From: Methanogenium marinum
Lineage (GTDB): Archaea > Halobacteriota > Methanomicrobia > Methanomicrobiales > Methanomicrobiaceae
Assembly (NCBI RefSeq): GCF_028912405.1
Contig: NZ_JAKELO010000001.1
Span: 1 to 62,406 of the forward strand
Reading direction: 5' to 3'
Length of the DNA: 62,406 bases
Every line of letters begins with the position of its first letter. The stretch's first letter is position 1. Both the position numbers and the translations under genes were made by a program. This document shows positions 15,513-28,411 of this stretch, piece by piece. The notes beneath the pieces are model-generated. The model saw only the letters and a list, made by a program, of their open reading frames with translations. It did no database searches and was not told the origin of the DNA.

Positions 15513-15532
15513 ATGGCGGCACTTTCCGCCAT
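15513..15532. repeat. ATGGCGG/CCGCCAT hairpin, copy 1
   Basis: Seven perfect base pairs (15513-15519 with 15526-15532) enclose the six-base loop CACTTT. A further ATGGCGGCAGC is directly upstream at 15491. The same stem recurs at 15762-15781. Confidence 0.7.
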
Positions 15533-15761
15533 GATAAAATCGGGGCATTCCAACCGAATGGTAGAGATCTAAGAGAGAATAGAGAGACGCTTCTTCAAGA
15601 GAATAGGATATGGCGGCAATGTGGGACCACACAGCTTCCGGACGTCTCCAATGCAGGTGCGGGCCCGGGGGTCTGCGCCCAGGGATTTTCCGCCAACCAA
15701 ATTGCTTCCGGTGCAATTCAGGCCGAAAAGTTCGAACAAAGCAACATCCTCGCCCGGTATG

Positions 15762-15781
15762 ATGGCGGCAGCTTCCGCCAT
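15762..15781. repeat. ATGGCGG/CCGCCAT hairpin, copy 2
   Basis: The same seven-base stem (15762-15768 with 15775-15781) with the loop CAGCTT. The two hairpins are 249 bases apart and differ only in the loop. Confidence 0.7.
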
Positions 15782-16134
15782 CTGCTGCACTCTGCTGTAC
15801 ATGCCGCCAACAAGGGGATAACCGGTGGCAGCACACATGGAACATCCGTCCGGCATCATTCCCCTGCCTGAGGATGCTTTCGCTGAAAGAGTTCTTTCGG
15901 ACGGCGAAGGATATGAGGGACAGTTAGGTCTGTGACGAGGGCAGGATGTACACAGCCAACGATGAAATTTAATTGCCTTATTGAAAAGATGATAACTGAT
16001 ATTACCATGCATCTATCTCCCTCGCCCTCGGGCCGCAAGCGACACCTTCGGGCTGAATACAGGAATCAGCCGGATTTATAGAATTTATCCATACATAAAA
16101 TTTAAAAATTGGATTTTTCGTAATCCTCCTGACA

Positions 16135-17115
16135 TTATTCTGACAATGAAACATCAAACTTCCATTGTCCTGTAAGAGACCCGAAATGATTGATTTCAAC
16201 GGACATTTCCTTTATTTCGGATGAAAGGGGTTCAATCCGGGATCGGTATGTATAGGTATTGTCACTGCTGCCGATAAGATTCATATTCCAAAGAGATTTC
16301 TGATCTCCCCCGTCTATCCGGTAATAGCCGTTTGGTTTATCGTCTGATGAGAGGGTAAATGACCAAATCGTTCCATCATCCATCTCTGTTTCATAAACAG
16401 GTTCAGGCACATAAACCGAGAAGAAGAGTTCCGTGCTGTTTTCTGTGGCATCAATCCTGTCAAACGTTATCGTTATTCCTTCACTTTCTTGGGAGATATT
16501 GACGGGAATTGTTTTCCGGAGAATCTCACCGTCAGGCCGTATCCCGATTTCTGCTATTTTTTTGCCGGACTCTCCCCTGTAGACCATTTCTGTTTTCCCA
16601 TCCCACGTCATTACATCCGTAATTTCAAGGGTATACAAACCAGGGGATATTTCCACACCGGTGTCATTTAACGACGAATCCCATTTGATATCGTACATGA
16701 TATTTTCACCAGGGAGTATGGTGATATCATCATCTCCACGCAGGTATCTTTTGACAATCCCGAATGGCTGGGATAAGTCCGCCGGATTTTGTATGAGAAA
16801 CTCAGGGGGGAAATCCTCAATATTTACCGGGGAATTACCATCATTCGCGAATATTACCGTTACAGTAACATTGCTCCCCTGCACCACCCCGGAAGATTCC
16901 GGCACAGCATAAACCACAAGCCCGTTGTAATCCCCCTCTGCAAAATCAGAACTTTTTAAAGCAGATATTGATCCGTCAGGGTCATCATATTCAGGAAGAA
17001 TTATCCACTCATCTTTGTCATCAGAACCACCGGGTGCAGTGCATCCACAGATGAATGAGGCTGCAATGAGCAATATTAAAAGAACGATTTTAAAAAGACA
17101 GTTTTCCCCCACCAT
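16135..17115 (-). CDS. Secreted lipoprotein with BsuPI-like domain
   Basis: A 326-residue protein with a hydrophobic signal segment and the lipobox ICGC (Cys25), so it is probably lipid anchored on the outer face of the membrane. Residues about 60-170 resemble the BsuPI/intracellular proteinase inhibitor beta-sandwich (NVTVTVIFANDG, then ILPGENIMYDIKWDSS, then PGLYTLEI). A second beta-rich domain (about 195-326) starts with QESEGITITFDRIDATENS and resembles DUF4352-type immunoglobulin folds. Function is unknown. It stands alone on its strand, 127 bases upstream in coordinates of the cca gene end. Confidence 0.65.
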   Translation of the reverse strand: MVGENCLFKIVLLILLIAASFICGCTAPGGSDDKDEWIILPEYDDPDGSISALKSSDFAEGDYNGLVVYAVPESSGVVQGSNVTVTVIFANDGNSPVNIEDFPPEFLIQNPADLSQPFGIVKRYLRGDDDITILPGENIMYDIKWDSSLNDTGVEISPGLYTLEITDVMTWDGKTEMVYRGESGKKIAEIGIRPDGEILRKTIPVNISQESEGITITFDRIDATENSTELFFSVYVPEPVYETEMDDGTIWSFTLSSDDKPNGYYRIDGGDQKSLWNMNLIGSSDNTYTYRSRIEPLSSEIKEMSVEINHFGSLTGQWKFDVSLSE

Positions 17116-17242
17116 ATGTATCAGATCAGGCTACAATGACCGATATAATTTACCACATCATGCAGCCAAAGAAATTTTGCCAAAAAATAGTCTTATTTAC
17201 GGTCTAAACTGTGTGAAAATAAAAAGGATTTATCGTAATCCC

Positions 17243-18613
17243 TTACTCTTTTTTCAATGCCCCAACCGATGAAATCTTATTGAAAAATGCACCCAGGAAT
17301 TCCTGAAAGTCATCATTCCAGCAGTCATTACCCGCCCTGACATCGCACTTTCTTTTCATCGAACGCATCACATGCTTTCCCAGCCTCGCGGAGAAGATAT
17401 CATCTGAGGCGAGGAGGGAATAGACATCCACCCATTTTCTCATAATTTCAACGGCATATCTTCCATCCGGATTAATAAACGGGCCGGAAAAAACCTTTTG
17501 ATTCAGATACTTCTCACTAAACTTTCCTGCATTCACCGCATTATCAACCGGTGGCCCTGTACGCGTGTACAGAGAAGGGAGCCGGTCAACAAGCAATTCA
17601 AAGAGCAGATAGCAGTGGTCCTCGCCCATCGCCTCACTATATCTGTTTACGACAAATCCATTCCGTTCAAGAAGAGAAGCAATACCTGCAGAACTTCTCC
17701 TCAGCTGCGGAACAACAATATCAGGAATCTGATGCGGCGTTGCAAAACTGATACTATAGAGCCCTGTCCCACGGAGAGAAAGAATCTGCTCAAATTCATC
17801 CCGGGTAATGCCATCTTTTGCAGGGGGGTAAAAAAATTCCAGGCCAGGGGATGCAGAATAGCCCCGGCAGAGCTCAATGAACTCTCCCATCTGTGCCCGT
17901 GAAACCGATGCAGCCACATTCCGGTTCGGGTCAACCGGATCAATTACCACAAGAGGATCGTCAAATTGTTTCCCCTGATGACCGACAATGTCAATCGTCT
18001 GCCCGGCCCTCCAGGACTGACAGGCTTCGATAAGTGCACTGAATCCACCATACCTAAGAACGAGCAGTTCACACAGATATCCTGCAAACCCTTCCGTCAT
18101 CAGATCAGAGCCATACACCCCACCCGCCTTTGAAAACTGTTTCATCAGGAGGACATCATCCTCAAGACCGCCGATACGGGACTGAATATACCTGGTGTGA
18201 AACGGCGTTCTGTCAACAGCACTCTGAATTCGTGCAGAATCTGTCACCGCATAACAGGGGACAAGGTCCACGTCAAACCCGGATATTGTTGCATTAACAT
18301 ATGGATGTTCCGCATATTTTTCAACAAACTGACCGCCAAACCGTGATGCAATTGACCTGCCGAGAATAATTCCCTCTTCTTCGAGTGCTTCCCGGGGCAT
18401 CTCAGGAGGATACAGCATAAAAACATCGATATCGCGGTCGCCACTTATCCAGGTATTTCGTGCGACAGAACCAACGACCATTCCCTTTGCGGTTCCGCTT
18501 TCATTTACCGCATTAAGAAGCATCTCTGCAACAAGGCATATGCTATCTATCTCCTCTTTTTCCGGACGAACACGTGAGAGCACCTCAACCTCGGTTTCAT
18601 TCCTCAGGGTCAT
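17243..18613 (-). CDS. cca: CCA-adding tRNA nucleotidyltransferase, archaeal class I
   Basis: A 456-residue enzyme that adds or repairs the 3' CCA of tRNAs. The nucleotidyltransferase signature GSVARNTWISGDRDIDVFM (about 47-65) with the two catalytic Asp is plain, and a third acidic residue lies in GFDVDLVPCYA. The central segment LLMKQFSKAGGVYGSDLMTEGFAGYLCELL is typical of the archaeal CCA family. Neither tRNA in this window encodes CCA, which makes the enzyme necessary. Its start overlaps the stop of thpR by four bases, so the two RNA-processing genes are coupled. Confidence 0.92.
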   Translation of the reverse strand: MTLRNETEVEVLSRVRPEKEEIDSICLVAEMLLNAVNESGTAKGMVVGSVARNTWISGDRDIDVFMLYPPEMPREALEEEGIILGRSIASRFGGQFVEKYAEHPYVNATISGFDVDLVPCYAVTDSARIQSAVDRTPFHTRYIQSRIGGLEDDVLLMKQFSKAGGVYGSDLMTEGFAGYLCELLVLRYGGFSALIEACQSWRAGQTIDIVGHQGKQFDDPLVVIDPVDPNRNVAASVSRAQMGEFIELCRGYSASPGLEFFYPPAKDGITRDEFEQILSLRGTGLYSISFATPHQIPDIVVPQLRRSSAGIASLLERNGFVVNRYSEAMGEDHCYLLFELLVDRLPSLYTRTGPPVDNAVNAGKFSEKYLNQKVFSGPFINPDGRYAVEIMRKWVDVYSLLASDDIFSARLGKHVMRSMKRKCDVRAGNDCWNDDFQEFLGAFFNKISSVGALKKE

Positions 18614-19149
18614 GCCTTCACCTCCATAATATCCTCATATATCGGCCCTTGCGGAGTAAGTGTACTTTTTTTCAGGGTAATGGTATCAACAACCATCTGT
18701 CCAAATGAACACCCGGATATCTCTTCAACTGCGACGCGCAGTGAACTATCAAATCGTTTGATGCGCCCCAATGTTACATGAGGAGTGAATACCCGGGTTT
18801 CGGATGCAATGCCCAGCGGAGCAAGAAGTTTGTCCAGTTCAGCAACCGTTTCCTCGCCCCATCCGTTATCGGAAACATCAGCCCAGACAATACGGGGCCG
18901 TTTTTTCGGATGAAGCCGGACCCCTGACACCGTTATTTCAGTCGGTTTAAATGAGAATTCAGACATTATTTCCTGTACAGAATGCATTACATCATCAGAA
19001 ACATCCCCAAGAAACTTCAGGGTAATATGCGCGAGGGGGGGATCAACACAGGTCAGTTTCGCATCACTGTTCCTGAGAATATCCTGCGCAGCATAGAATT
19101 GATTCCTGATATTGCGAGTGAGTTCAACAGCAAAAAAAGCCCGTACCAT
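18610..19149 (-). CDS. thpR: RNA 2',3'-cyclic phosphodiesterase (ThpR/LigT)
   Basis: A 179-residue 2H-phosphoesterase that opens 2',3'-cyclic phosphates on RNA. The two catalytic HxT motifs are HITLKFLG near residue 46 and HVTLGRIK near residue 125. The family is often found next to cca in archaea, as here. It starts at ATG 19149 and overlaps cca by four bases. Confidence 0.92.
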   Translation of the reverse strand: MVRAFFAVELTRNIRNQFYAAQDILRNSDAKLTCVDPPLAHITLKFLGDVSDDVMHSVQEIMSEFSFKPTEITVSGVRLHPKKRPRIVWADVSDNGWGEETVAELDKLLAPLGIASETRVFTPHVTLGRIKRFDSSLRVAVEEISGCSFGQMVVDTITLKKSTLTPQGPIYEDIMEVKA

Positions 19150-19275
19150 ATACAGATCTATTGAACTTTTTATCAGATAGGGTTACCCATACCCCCTATT
19201 ACCGGAACAGGAAAGAAGTATTATTTTTAGTTCAGAAACAACATTGGTATACGAATCCATGGGGGATTATTTTCT

Positions 19276-19545
19276 GTGACAGATGCAGCCAAAATCAATG
19301 TATATACACTTGAAAACTGCCCGAACTGCGAACTATTAAAGGAATATCTGAATGCGGCAGGTATTGGATATACCATCCGCAATATGATGGACGCAGAGGC
19401 ATTGACAGAACTCAGAATAAATGGTGTATTTGTACGGGAAGCTCCGGTCCTGCAGATCGGAACAACATTCCTGACATCAAAGGACCTCTTTGGTGCTGAA
19501 GGGGTTCGTGAGGAAATCGTTGATTCATTGCTTCGGAGAGAGTAA
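19276..19545 (+). CDS. nrdH: Glutaredoxin-like NrdH redoxin
   Basis: An 89-residue thioredoxin-fold protein with CPNC at residues 15-18 and the cis-Pro in REAPVLQIG. The start is GTG 19276. It ends one base before the nrdD start, so they are one operon. Methanogen class III ribonucleotide reductases of the NrdD2 type receive electrons from such a redoxin instead of formate, which is the role inferred here. Confidence 0.85.
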   Translation: MTDAAKINVYTLENCPNCELLKEYLNAAGIGYTIRNMMDAEALTELRINGVFVREAPVLQIGTTFLTSKDLFGAEGVREEIVDSLLRRE

Positions 19546-19546
19546 T

Positions 19547-21748
19547 ATGCCAATAAATCCCCGTCATGCAGAGACTCAGCAGACTCTTGATGGCTTCAAT
19601 GTACCCACGCTTCCCAAAGTCAGAACATCGAGGGGCCATATTTTAGAATGGGACAGGGAAAAAATCGTAACTCAGATTCTCAAAGAAACACAACTTGTTG
19701 AAACATTTTATGGAAGCGAAGGGGCAGATGAGAAACTTGCACGTGACATTGCGCTTGAAGTCGAAACCAGAATAAAAAAACTCAAACTCAAATCCCTTTC
19801 CGGCCCTTTGATCAGAGAAATTCTTAACATCACCCTTCTGGAACGGGATTTGATAAAATATCGGAATGTCTGTACACGCGTTGGTACGCCAGTGTTTGAT
19901 GCACATTTAATCGATGTGGGCATGGGATTTGAGGCGCATGATAATGCAAATCTCCAGGAAAATGCAGAGACATCCCACAAGAAAAAAGCAGATAAAATCA
20001 GTAAAGAACAGTATCTGCTCCAGTTGCCCCCGGAACTGGCTGATTACCATCTGGCCGGAGACCTGCATATTCATGACCTTGAATATTTTGGAACACGGCC
20101 CTTCTGCCAGGACTGGGATCTGCGCTATTTCTTCTATTATGGACTGATGCCAGACGGAAGTGGAACAAAGGCATCTGTCGCCGGTCCGGCAAAACGCGCA
20201 GAGGTTGCCGTCCTCCATGCAGTAAAGGCACTGGGCAGCGCTCAGACGAACTTTGCAGGTGGACAGGGGTATTACAATTTCCTGACATTCCTCGCCCCAT
20301 ATTTTGAAGGACTTTCGTATATTGATATCAGGCAACTCATGCAGATGTTTGTCTACGAGATGACCCAGATGATGGTGGCCCGCGGAGGTCAGGTTGTATT
20401 CTCATCTGTCCAGTTATCCCCGGGAGTCCCAAACCTCTGGAAAGAAAAACCATGCGTCTATAAAGGCAAAGTCTGGAACGGCACACAGGCCCCGGAACGC
20501 AAATATGGTGAGTTCGAACGGGAAGTACGGCTGCTCTTTAAGGCGCTCATGGAAGTAATGCTGGAAGGAGATTACTGGGGCAAACCATTTAATTTCCCCA
20601 AACCTGAAATCAGCATTGAACCTGACTTCCTGAACGAAGATGAGGAATTCAACAACGCAAATCCCGATATTCCCTCATACTATGACCTGTACCTGATGAC
20701 ATTCGAACTTGCATCAAAATATGGTACGCCATATTATGACAACCAGATCCCGGCATACCGTGGTTCAGGAGAAGGCATCTCCTGTTATCAGTGCTGTGCG
20801 TATCAGTTCTCCTCTCTTGCAGATGAAGACGATGAATTTGATGACAAGATGCTGTTTACCGACGGAAAGCACTTCTCAATGGGTTCATGGCAGGTATTAT
20901 CAATAAATTGTCCCCGTGCAGCGTACAAAGCAGAAGGGGATGATGAGCGGCTCTTTGCAGAACTCAAAAAATTAATGGACGTCTCTGTTGAAATATTCCA
21001 GATTAAACGACGCTGGATGAATAACATCCGTTCAACCGGACGAATGCCATTTGCTATGCAGCGACCAAAAGACCCGAATGATCCTGATATGGAAGAGCGC
21101 GGCCCCATTGCGGTTGATTTTGAAGGTCTGGTATACACCATCGGCATTGTCGGCATTAACGAAATGGTCCAGCACCATATTGGATCCCAGCTGCACGAGA
21201 GTCGCGAAGCATTCAATTTCGCCATCCGGGCACTGACAGAGATGGAGCTCTACTCAAAGGAAATCTCACAGAAGACCGGGATGACAATCGCTCTTGCACG
21301 GACACCTGCAGAAACAACCGGACAGAGGTTTGCTATTGCAGACCTGATAGACCAGAGGTTCAGGCTGCATGCTGAAAAGGTGATCAAAGGTGATCTTGAG
21401 GCAGCACTTCCGGAACTCGGACATAAATTTGATCTCCCCGTGTATTATACCAACGGAACGCATGTCACACCTGGTGCGGATGTGCCTCTGACGAAACGGA
21501 TGGAGATTGAACATGTATTCTTCCCCATCGTCGACGGTGGTAATATCTTCCATATCTGGCTGGGAGAAGCGCGGCCAGACCCACGCGGTCTCATGGATAT
21601 GGCAATGAATCTCTGCAGAAATACCCAGATTGGCTACTTTGCATTTACCCGTGATCTCACGGTATCTCTTAAACAGTTTAAGGAATACCATTCTGAAAAA
21701 AAACCCGAATCATGCCTCTCTGTTGCTGACAGACGGGTAGAAGTTTAA
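19547..21748 (+). CDS. nrdD: Anaerobic (class III) ribonucleoside-triphosphate reductase, lacking the glycyl-radical C-terminus
   Basis: The 733-residue protein has an N-terminal ATP-cone (about 15-110) and a full NrdD catalytic barrel, with GISCYQCCAYQFSS near residue 415 as the likely active-site cysteine loop. It stops after NTQIGYFAFTRDLTV followed by 29 further residues. In family members this point is followed by a four-cysteine zinc site and a glycyl-radical loop of the RVxGY type, some 50 more residues. Neither is present in any frame before the next gene at 21779. The enzyme may be inactive, may be completed in trans, or the end may have been damaged. The start at 19547 directly follows nrdH. 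Confidence 0.85.
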   Translation: MPINPRHAETQQTLDGFNVPTLPKVRTSRGHILEWDREKIVTQILKETQLVETFYGSEGADEKLARDIALEVETRIKKLKLKSLSGPLIREILNITLLERDLIKYRNVCTRVGTPVFDAHLIDVGMGFEAHDNANLQENAETSHKKKADKISKEQYLLQLPPELADYHLAGDLHIHDLEYFGTRPFCQDWDLRYFFYYGLMPDGSGTKASVAGPAKRAEVAVLHAVKALGSAQTNFAGGQGYYNFLTFLAPYFEGLSYIDIRQLMQMFVYEMTQMMVARGGQVVFSSVQLSPGVPNLWKEKPCVYKGKVWNGTQAPERKYGEFEREVRLLFKALMEVMLEGDYWGKPFNFPKPEISIEPDFLNEDEEFNNANPDIPSYYDLYLMTFELASKYGTPYYDNQIPAYRGSGEGISCYQCCAYQFSSLADEDDEFDDKMLFTDGKHFSMGSWQVLSINCPRAAYKAEGDDERLFAELKKLMDVSVEIFQIKRRWMNNIRSTGRMPFAMQRPKDPNDPDMEERGPIAVDFEGLVYTIGIVGINEMVQHHIGSQLHESREAFNFAIRALTEMELYSKEISQKTGMTIALARTPAETTGQRFAIADLIDQRFRLHAEKVIKGDLEAALPELGHKFDLPVYYTNGTHVTPGADVPLTKRMEIEHVFFPIVDGGNIFHIWLGEARPDPRGLMDMAMNLCRNTQIGYFAFTRDLTVSLKQFKEYHSEKKPESCLSVADRRVEV

Positions 21749-21778
21749 CTATTTTCACCTCCCATACTGAAATTACGT

Positions 21779-22819
21779 ATGAAAGGGCCATCTGAACCAA
21801 TCCTCCTCCTGGATATCGGGAGGGGGACTCAGGACATATTATTGTACACACCAGACCAGCCTGTTGAAAATTCAATCAAAATGATACTGCCATCACCCAA
21901 TGTAATCGCAGGATTAGCGATTGAGAAGGCTGCATTAGAGGGAAAACCCGTTCATCTCGAAGGGCCGGTGATGGGAGGGGGGAAAAATAGTCAGACCATT
22001 AAACAATGGTTGCCAAAAGGGCTGAAAATCTCTGCAACTCATTCAGCAGCGCTTTCTATTCGTGACAATCTTGATTACGTTAAGAAACTCGGCGTTACTA
22101 TCACCGATACCCCCCCAAAAGATGCCGTCATAATCCGGACGGGGGATTATATGAAAGCTGAACTACAGGAAACATTTTCACGGTTTGGTATACCATATCC
22201 AAAAAATCTGGCAGTAGCGGTGCAGGACCACGGTTACAGCCCGGATATGAGCAACCGGAAGTTCAGATTTCTCCATATGAAAGAAAGGCTTGAAAAAGGG
22301 AACTGGAATATCAACTCGCTCATCCAGGACCCTCCTTCTCCATCCATGACAAGAATGCAGGCAATTCGTGACACAGAGCCCAACGCTCTTGTCATGGATA
22401 CCGGAGCTGCCGCAGTTTTGGGCGCACTCGAGGACCCGGTTATCCGGAAAGCTCAGGATAAGGGCGTAACCATCGTTAACGCAGGAAATGGTCATACGCT
22501 GGCATTTACGATAGAAGGAGATGAAATCTGCGGGGTATTTGAACATCATTCACGGGTGCTTCTGAATGAAGGATCCTGTCAAAAGTACCTTACAAAACTT
22601 CAGGATGGCACACTGACAAATGAAGAAGTGTTTGATGACCACGGGCACGGAGCTGCAGTAAATCGCCCATGTAATCCATCACTCATCGCCGTTACCGGCC
22701 CAAACCGCAGTATTATTCTCCCGGATGCGTATCAGGCGGCACCCCATGGTGACATGATGCTGACAGGTTGTTTCGGACTGCTCTCAATATGGATGAAGAC
22801 CAGAACCAATAACCCCTAA
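21779..22819 (+). CDS. DUF1786 family protein, ASKHA-like ATPase fold
   Basis: A 346-residue archaeal protein of the DUF1786 family, sometimes labelled pyruvate-formate-lyase-activating in databases without strong basis. Phosphate-binding-like glycine motifs occur in ILLLDIGRGTQDILLY (about 7-22), VMDTGAAAVLGAL (about 206-218) and IVNAGNGHTLAF (about 238-249), which suggests an actin/Hsp70-like ATPase fold. It follows nrdD by 30 bases in the same direction. Given the odd nrdD end, a link to radical enzymes is worth testing, but no function is established. Confidence 0.7.
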   Translation: MKGPSEPILLLDIGRGTQDILLYTPDQPVENSIKMILPSPNVIAGLAIEKAALEGKPVHLEGPVMGGGKNSQTIKQWLPKGLKISATHSAALSIRDNLDYVKKLGVTITDTPPKDAVIIRTGDYMKAELQETFSRFGIPYPKNLAVAVQDHGYSPDMSNRKFRFLHMKERLEKGNWNINSLIQDPPSPSMTRMQAIRDTEPNALVMDTGAAAVLGALEDPVIRKAQDKGVTIVNAGNGHTLAFTIEGDEICGVFEHHSRVLLNEGSCQKYLTKLQDGTLTNEEVFDDHGHGAAVNRPCNPSLIAVTGPNRSIILPDAYQAAPHGDMMLTGCFGLLSIWMKTRTNNP

Positions 22820-22850
22820 CTTTATTTTCTCTTTCGCCCATAAGAGGGGC

Positions 22851-23516
22851 ATGGATGCCGTAAAATTATGTGTGATACTTCTTCTGGCGATAGCCATCGC
22901 CGGCTGTTCTGATGAAATACCAGACACAACGATACCGGAACCAACTGAAACCCCCGTCACCACTTCAGCCCCCGTCACAACCATCGCCACTTCCTCCTCC
23001 ACGCCCACCTTTACCACCACTTCCTCTTCCACCTGGAATTCTGACGGTGTCATCTCTGAAGGTGAATATGCAAAGACTCTTTCATTAAATGGTGGCAATT
23101 ATGTCATTCACTGGAAATTTGCAGATGATATGATTCATTTTGGTCTTGAAACAACTTCACCGGGCTGGGCAGCAATTGGGTTTGAACCCACCACCCGCAT
23201 GAAAGATGCAGACATTATTCTGGGAGGTGCAATGAACGGTGTCCCATATCTGTTTGACATGTTTTCAACCGGCCCCATCGGCCCCCACCCTCCCGACACC
23301 GACCTTGGGGGAACATATGACATTACAGAATATAATGCAAAGGAACAGGCAGAGGGAACCATTGTTGAATTTTCCCGTAAAACAGATACCGGAGACTCAT
23401 ATGATAAAATACTGACACCGGGTGCAGAAATCACCATCATATGGGCTCAGGCCGACTCCGATGAACCTCTCTTTAAACATAATATCGGGAAAGGAAGTGA
23501 GACAATTATCCTCTAA
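22851..23516 (+). CDS. Lipoprotein with DOMON domain
   Basis: A 221-residue surface protein. The signal peptide ends in the lipobox AIAGC (Cys19), then a Thr/Ser/Pro-rich linker (about 25-62) and a DOMON-type beta-sandwich (about 65-221) with WAAIGFEPTTRMKDADIILG and a conserved IIWAQADSDEPLFKHN end. DOMON domains bind haem or sugars and often act in extracytoplasmic electron transfer. It converges with a small membrane protein gene (23534-23758) that has paired His residues. Confidence 0.8.
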   Translation: MDAVKLCVILLLAIAIAGCSDEIPDTTIPEPTETPVTTSAPVTTIATSSSTPTFTTTSSSTWNSDGVISEGEYAKTLSLNGGNYVIHWKFADDMIHFGLETTSPGWAAIGFEPTTRMKDADIILGGAMNGVPYLFDMFSTGPIGPHPPDTDLGGTYDITEYNAKEQAEGTIVEFSRKTDTGDSYDKILTPGAEITIIWAQADSDEPLFKHNIGKGSETIIL

Positions 23517-23533
23517 TAGGGTAGATACATTTC

Positions 23534-23758
23534 CTAAAATCCAACATATACCGATACAGCAAGAAGAGCATGAAACCCTCCCAGAAAGAGAGAACAAATT
23601 CCAAAGCGGTAATGCATGGAAAAAGAAGCCCACTTCATCCCTTTTCTGTGTGCCAGAGCAATCACCGCAGTGCAAATAAACGAGAGAAAAGTAACAAGAC
23701 CTACAACAACGACAAGGGGAAGACCAAAAACCATCAGATATGCAATGTCCTGAATCAT
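23534..23758 (-). CDS. Small membrane protein, His-containing
   Basis: The 74-residue product (start MIQDIAYLMVF at 23758) has two to three hydrophobic helices and a central stretch with several His (VIALAHRKGMKWASFSMHYRFG and GGFHALL). I do not recognise the family. The spacing of His on adjacent helices could bind haem, as in b-type cytochromes, and a DOMON gene is 17 bases away and convergent. An upstream GTG/ATG extension to 23791 is possible. Confidence 0.5.
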   Translation of the reverse strand: MIQDIAYLMVFGLPLVVVVGLVTFLSFICTAVIALAHRKGMKWASFSMHYRFGICSLFLGGFHALLAVSVYVGF

Positions 23759-23840
23759 ATCCGCATACCTCCGGACATGGAATACATACATTCAGCTGAA
23801 CATATGAGGATAAATAAGTGTTTGAAAAAAAGTGAGAATA

Positions 23841-24290
23841 TTATTCAGCGTCGTCCTGGAGAAGCTGAACATTCACAACGTCGTGCTGGCGTTCTGCAAG
23901 GCACTTTGCTTTGAAGATATTCTTACCTGCTTTGCCAATTGCAATTCCACGGTCTTCTTCAACAACATCGATAAACGCGACAAGTTCACCCTCTTCATTC
24001 TCTTCAAAGAGAACGGATATGACACGTGCCGGAAGGAAACAATTCCTCAGGAACTGTTCTGCATCATCGGAGTATTCAACAACTTCAATGCGCTTGCCTA
24101 AGTCATCAGATGCTTTCTTGATGCTGGATCCCTGTTTGCCAATTGCACGACCCATTTCACCAGGGTTTATGACGAAAATTAAGCGTTCATTTCTCTCGTC
24201 AATGATACAATCCCGGCTTCCTGCACCGGTCAACTGTTCAAACTGAGCCATCAGCTGAAGGCTCTGTTCATTTAATACAATTTCTCCCAT
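23841..24290 (-). CDS. nusA: Archaeal NusA-like transcription factor (KH domains)
   Basis: A 149-residue protein with two KH domains, carrying GEMGRAIGKQGSSIKKA and DRGIAIGKAGKNIFKAK as the nucleic-acid-binding GxxG loops. It is the archaeal NusA-type protein that lacks the bacterial N-terminal and S1 parts. Start MGEIVLNEQ at 24290. It is the last gene of the RNA polymerase operon here, two bases after rpl30e; in many relatives ribosomal protein S12 follows, but not here. Confidence 0.88.
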   Translation of the reverse strand: MGEIVLNEQSLQLMAQFEQLTGAGSRDCIIDERNERLIFVINPGEMGRAIGKQGSSIKKASDDLGKRIEVVEYSDDAEQFLRNCFLPARVISVLFEENEEGELVAFIDVVEEDRGIAIGKAGKNIFKAKCLAERQHDVVNVQLLQDDAE

Positions 24291-24291
24291 A

Positions 24292-24582
24292 TTAGACCCT
24301 CTTGAGTGAAAGGATATCTGACTCACCTGCATCAACAATTGCAAGTGCACTTACCATGTGGGGCCGGCCACATGATTTTCCAAGCATTACACTTGAACCA
24401 TCAAATGTATAGACAAAGGTATCCTCTACACCAGACAGATATTTGACATATTCTTCCGGACAATTCTTCGCAACAACAACCATCTGGGCTGTCTTGTTTT
24501 CAATGCATTCTTTGGTTGATTTTTGGCCGCTGAACACTTTACCTGTTTTTATTGCGCGGCGCAATGAGCTTTCGAAATCCAT
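24292..24582 (-). CDS. rpl30e: Ribosomal protein L30e
   Basis: A 96-residue L7Ae/L30e-fold protein of the large ribosomal subunit, starting MDFESSLRRAI at 24582. SGQKSTKECIENKTAQMVVVA and the following NCP match L30e. It lies between rpoA2 and nusA, the normal archaeal order. An ATG 10 codons upstream lies in the rpoA2 end and is rejected. Confidence 0.92.
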   Translation of the reverse strand: MDFESSLRRAIKTGKVFSGQKSTKECIENKTAQMVVVAKNCPEEYVKYLSGVEDTFVYTFDGSSVMLGKSCGRPHMVSALAIVDAGESDILSLKRV

Positions 24583-24592
24583 AATTTGGCTC

Positions 24593-28398
<3,806 letters not shown>

Positions 28399-28411
28399 AT
28401 TTAATTACCCC

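Larger units (their letters stand above)
15304..16134. other. 831-base gap with ATGGCGG hairpins
   Basis: The right-hand TATA (15368-15385) is a likely promoter for the PhoU-like gene and perhaps also for a plus-strand transcript. At 15490-15790 ATGGCGGC-type motifs recur, two of them as short hairpins (15513-15532 and 15762-15781). A minus-strand frame at 15569-16012 is open, but I cannot place its product in a family and the repeats could keep it open by chance. The last 120 bases are AT-rich. Confidence 0.5.

Noticed and set aside
15569..16012. Minus-strand open frame of 147 codons
   Set aside because: Composition is partly protein-like, but there is no known motif or good ribosome binding site, and the GGCGGC repeats can keep frames open. 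Left uncalled, with low confidence.
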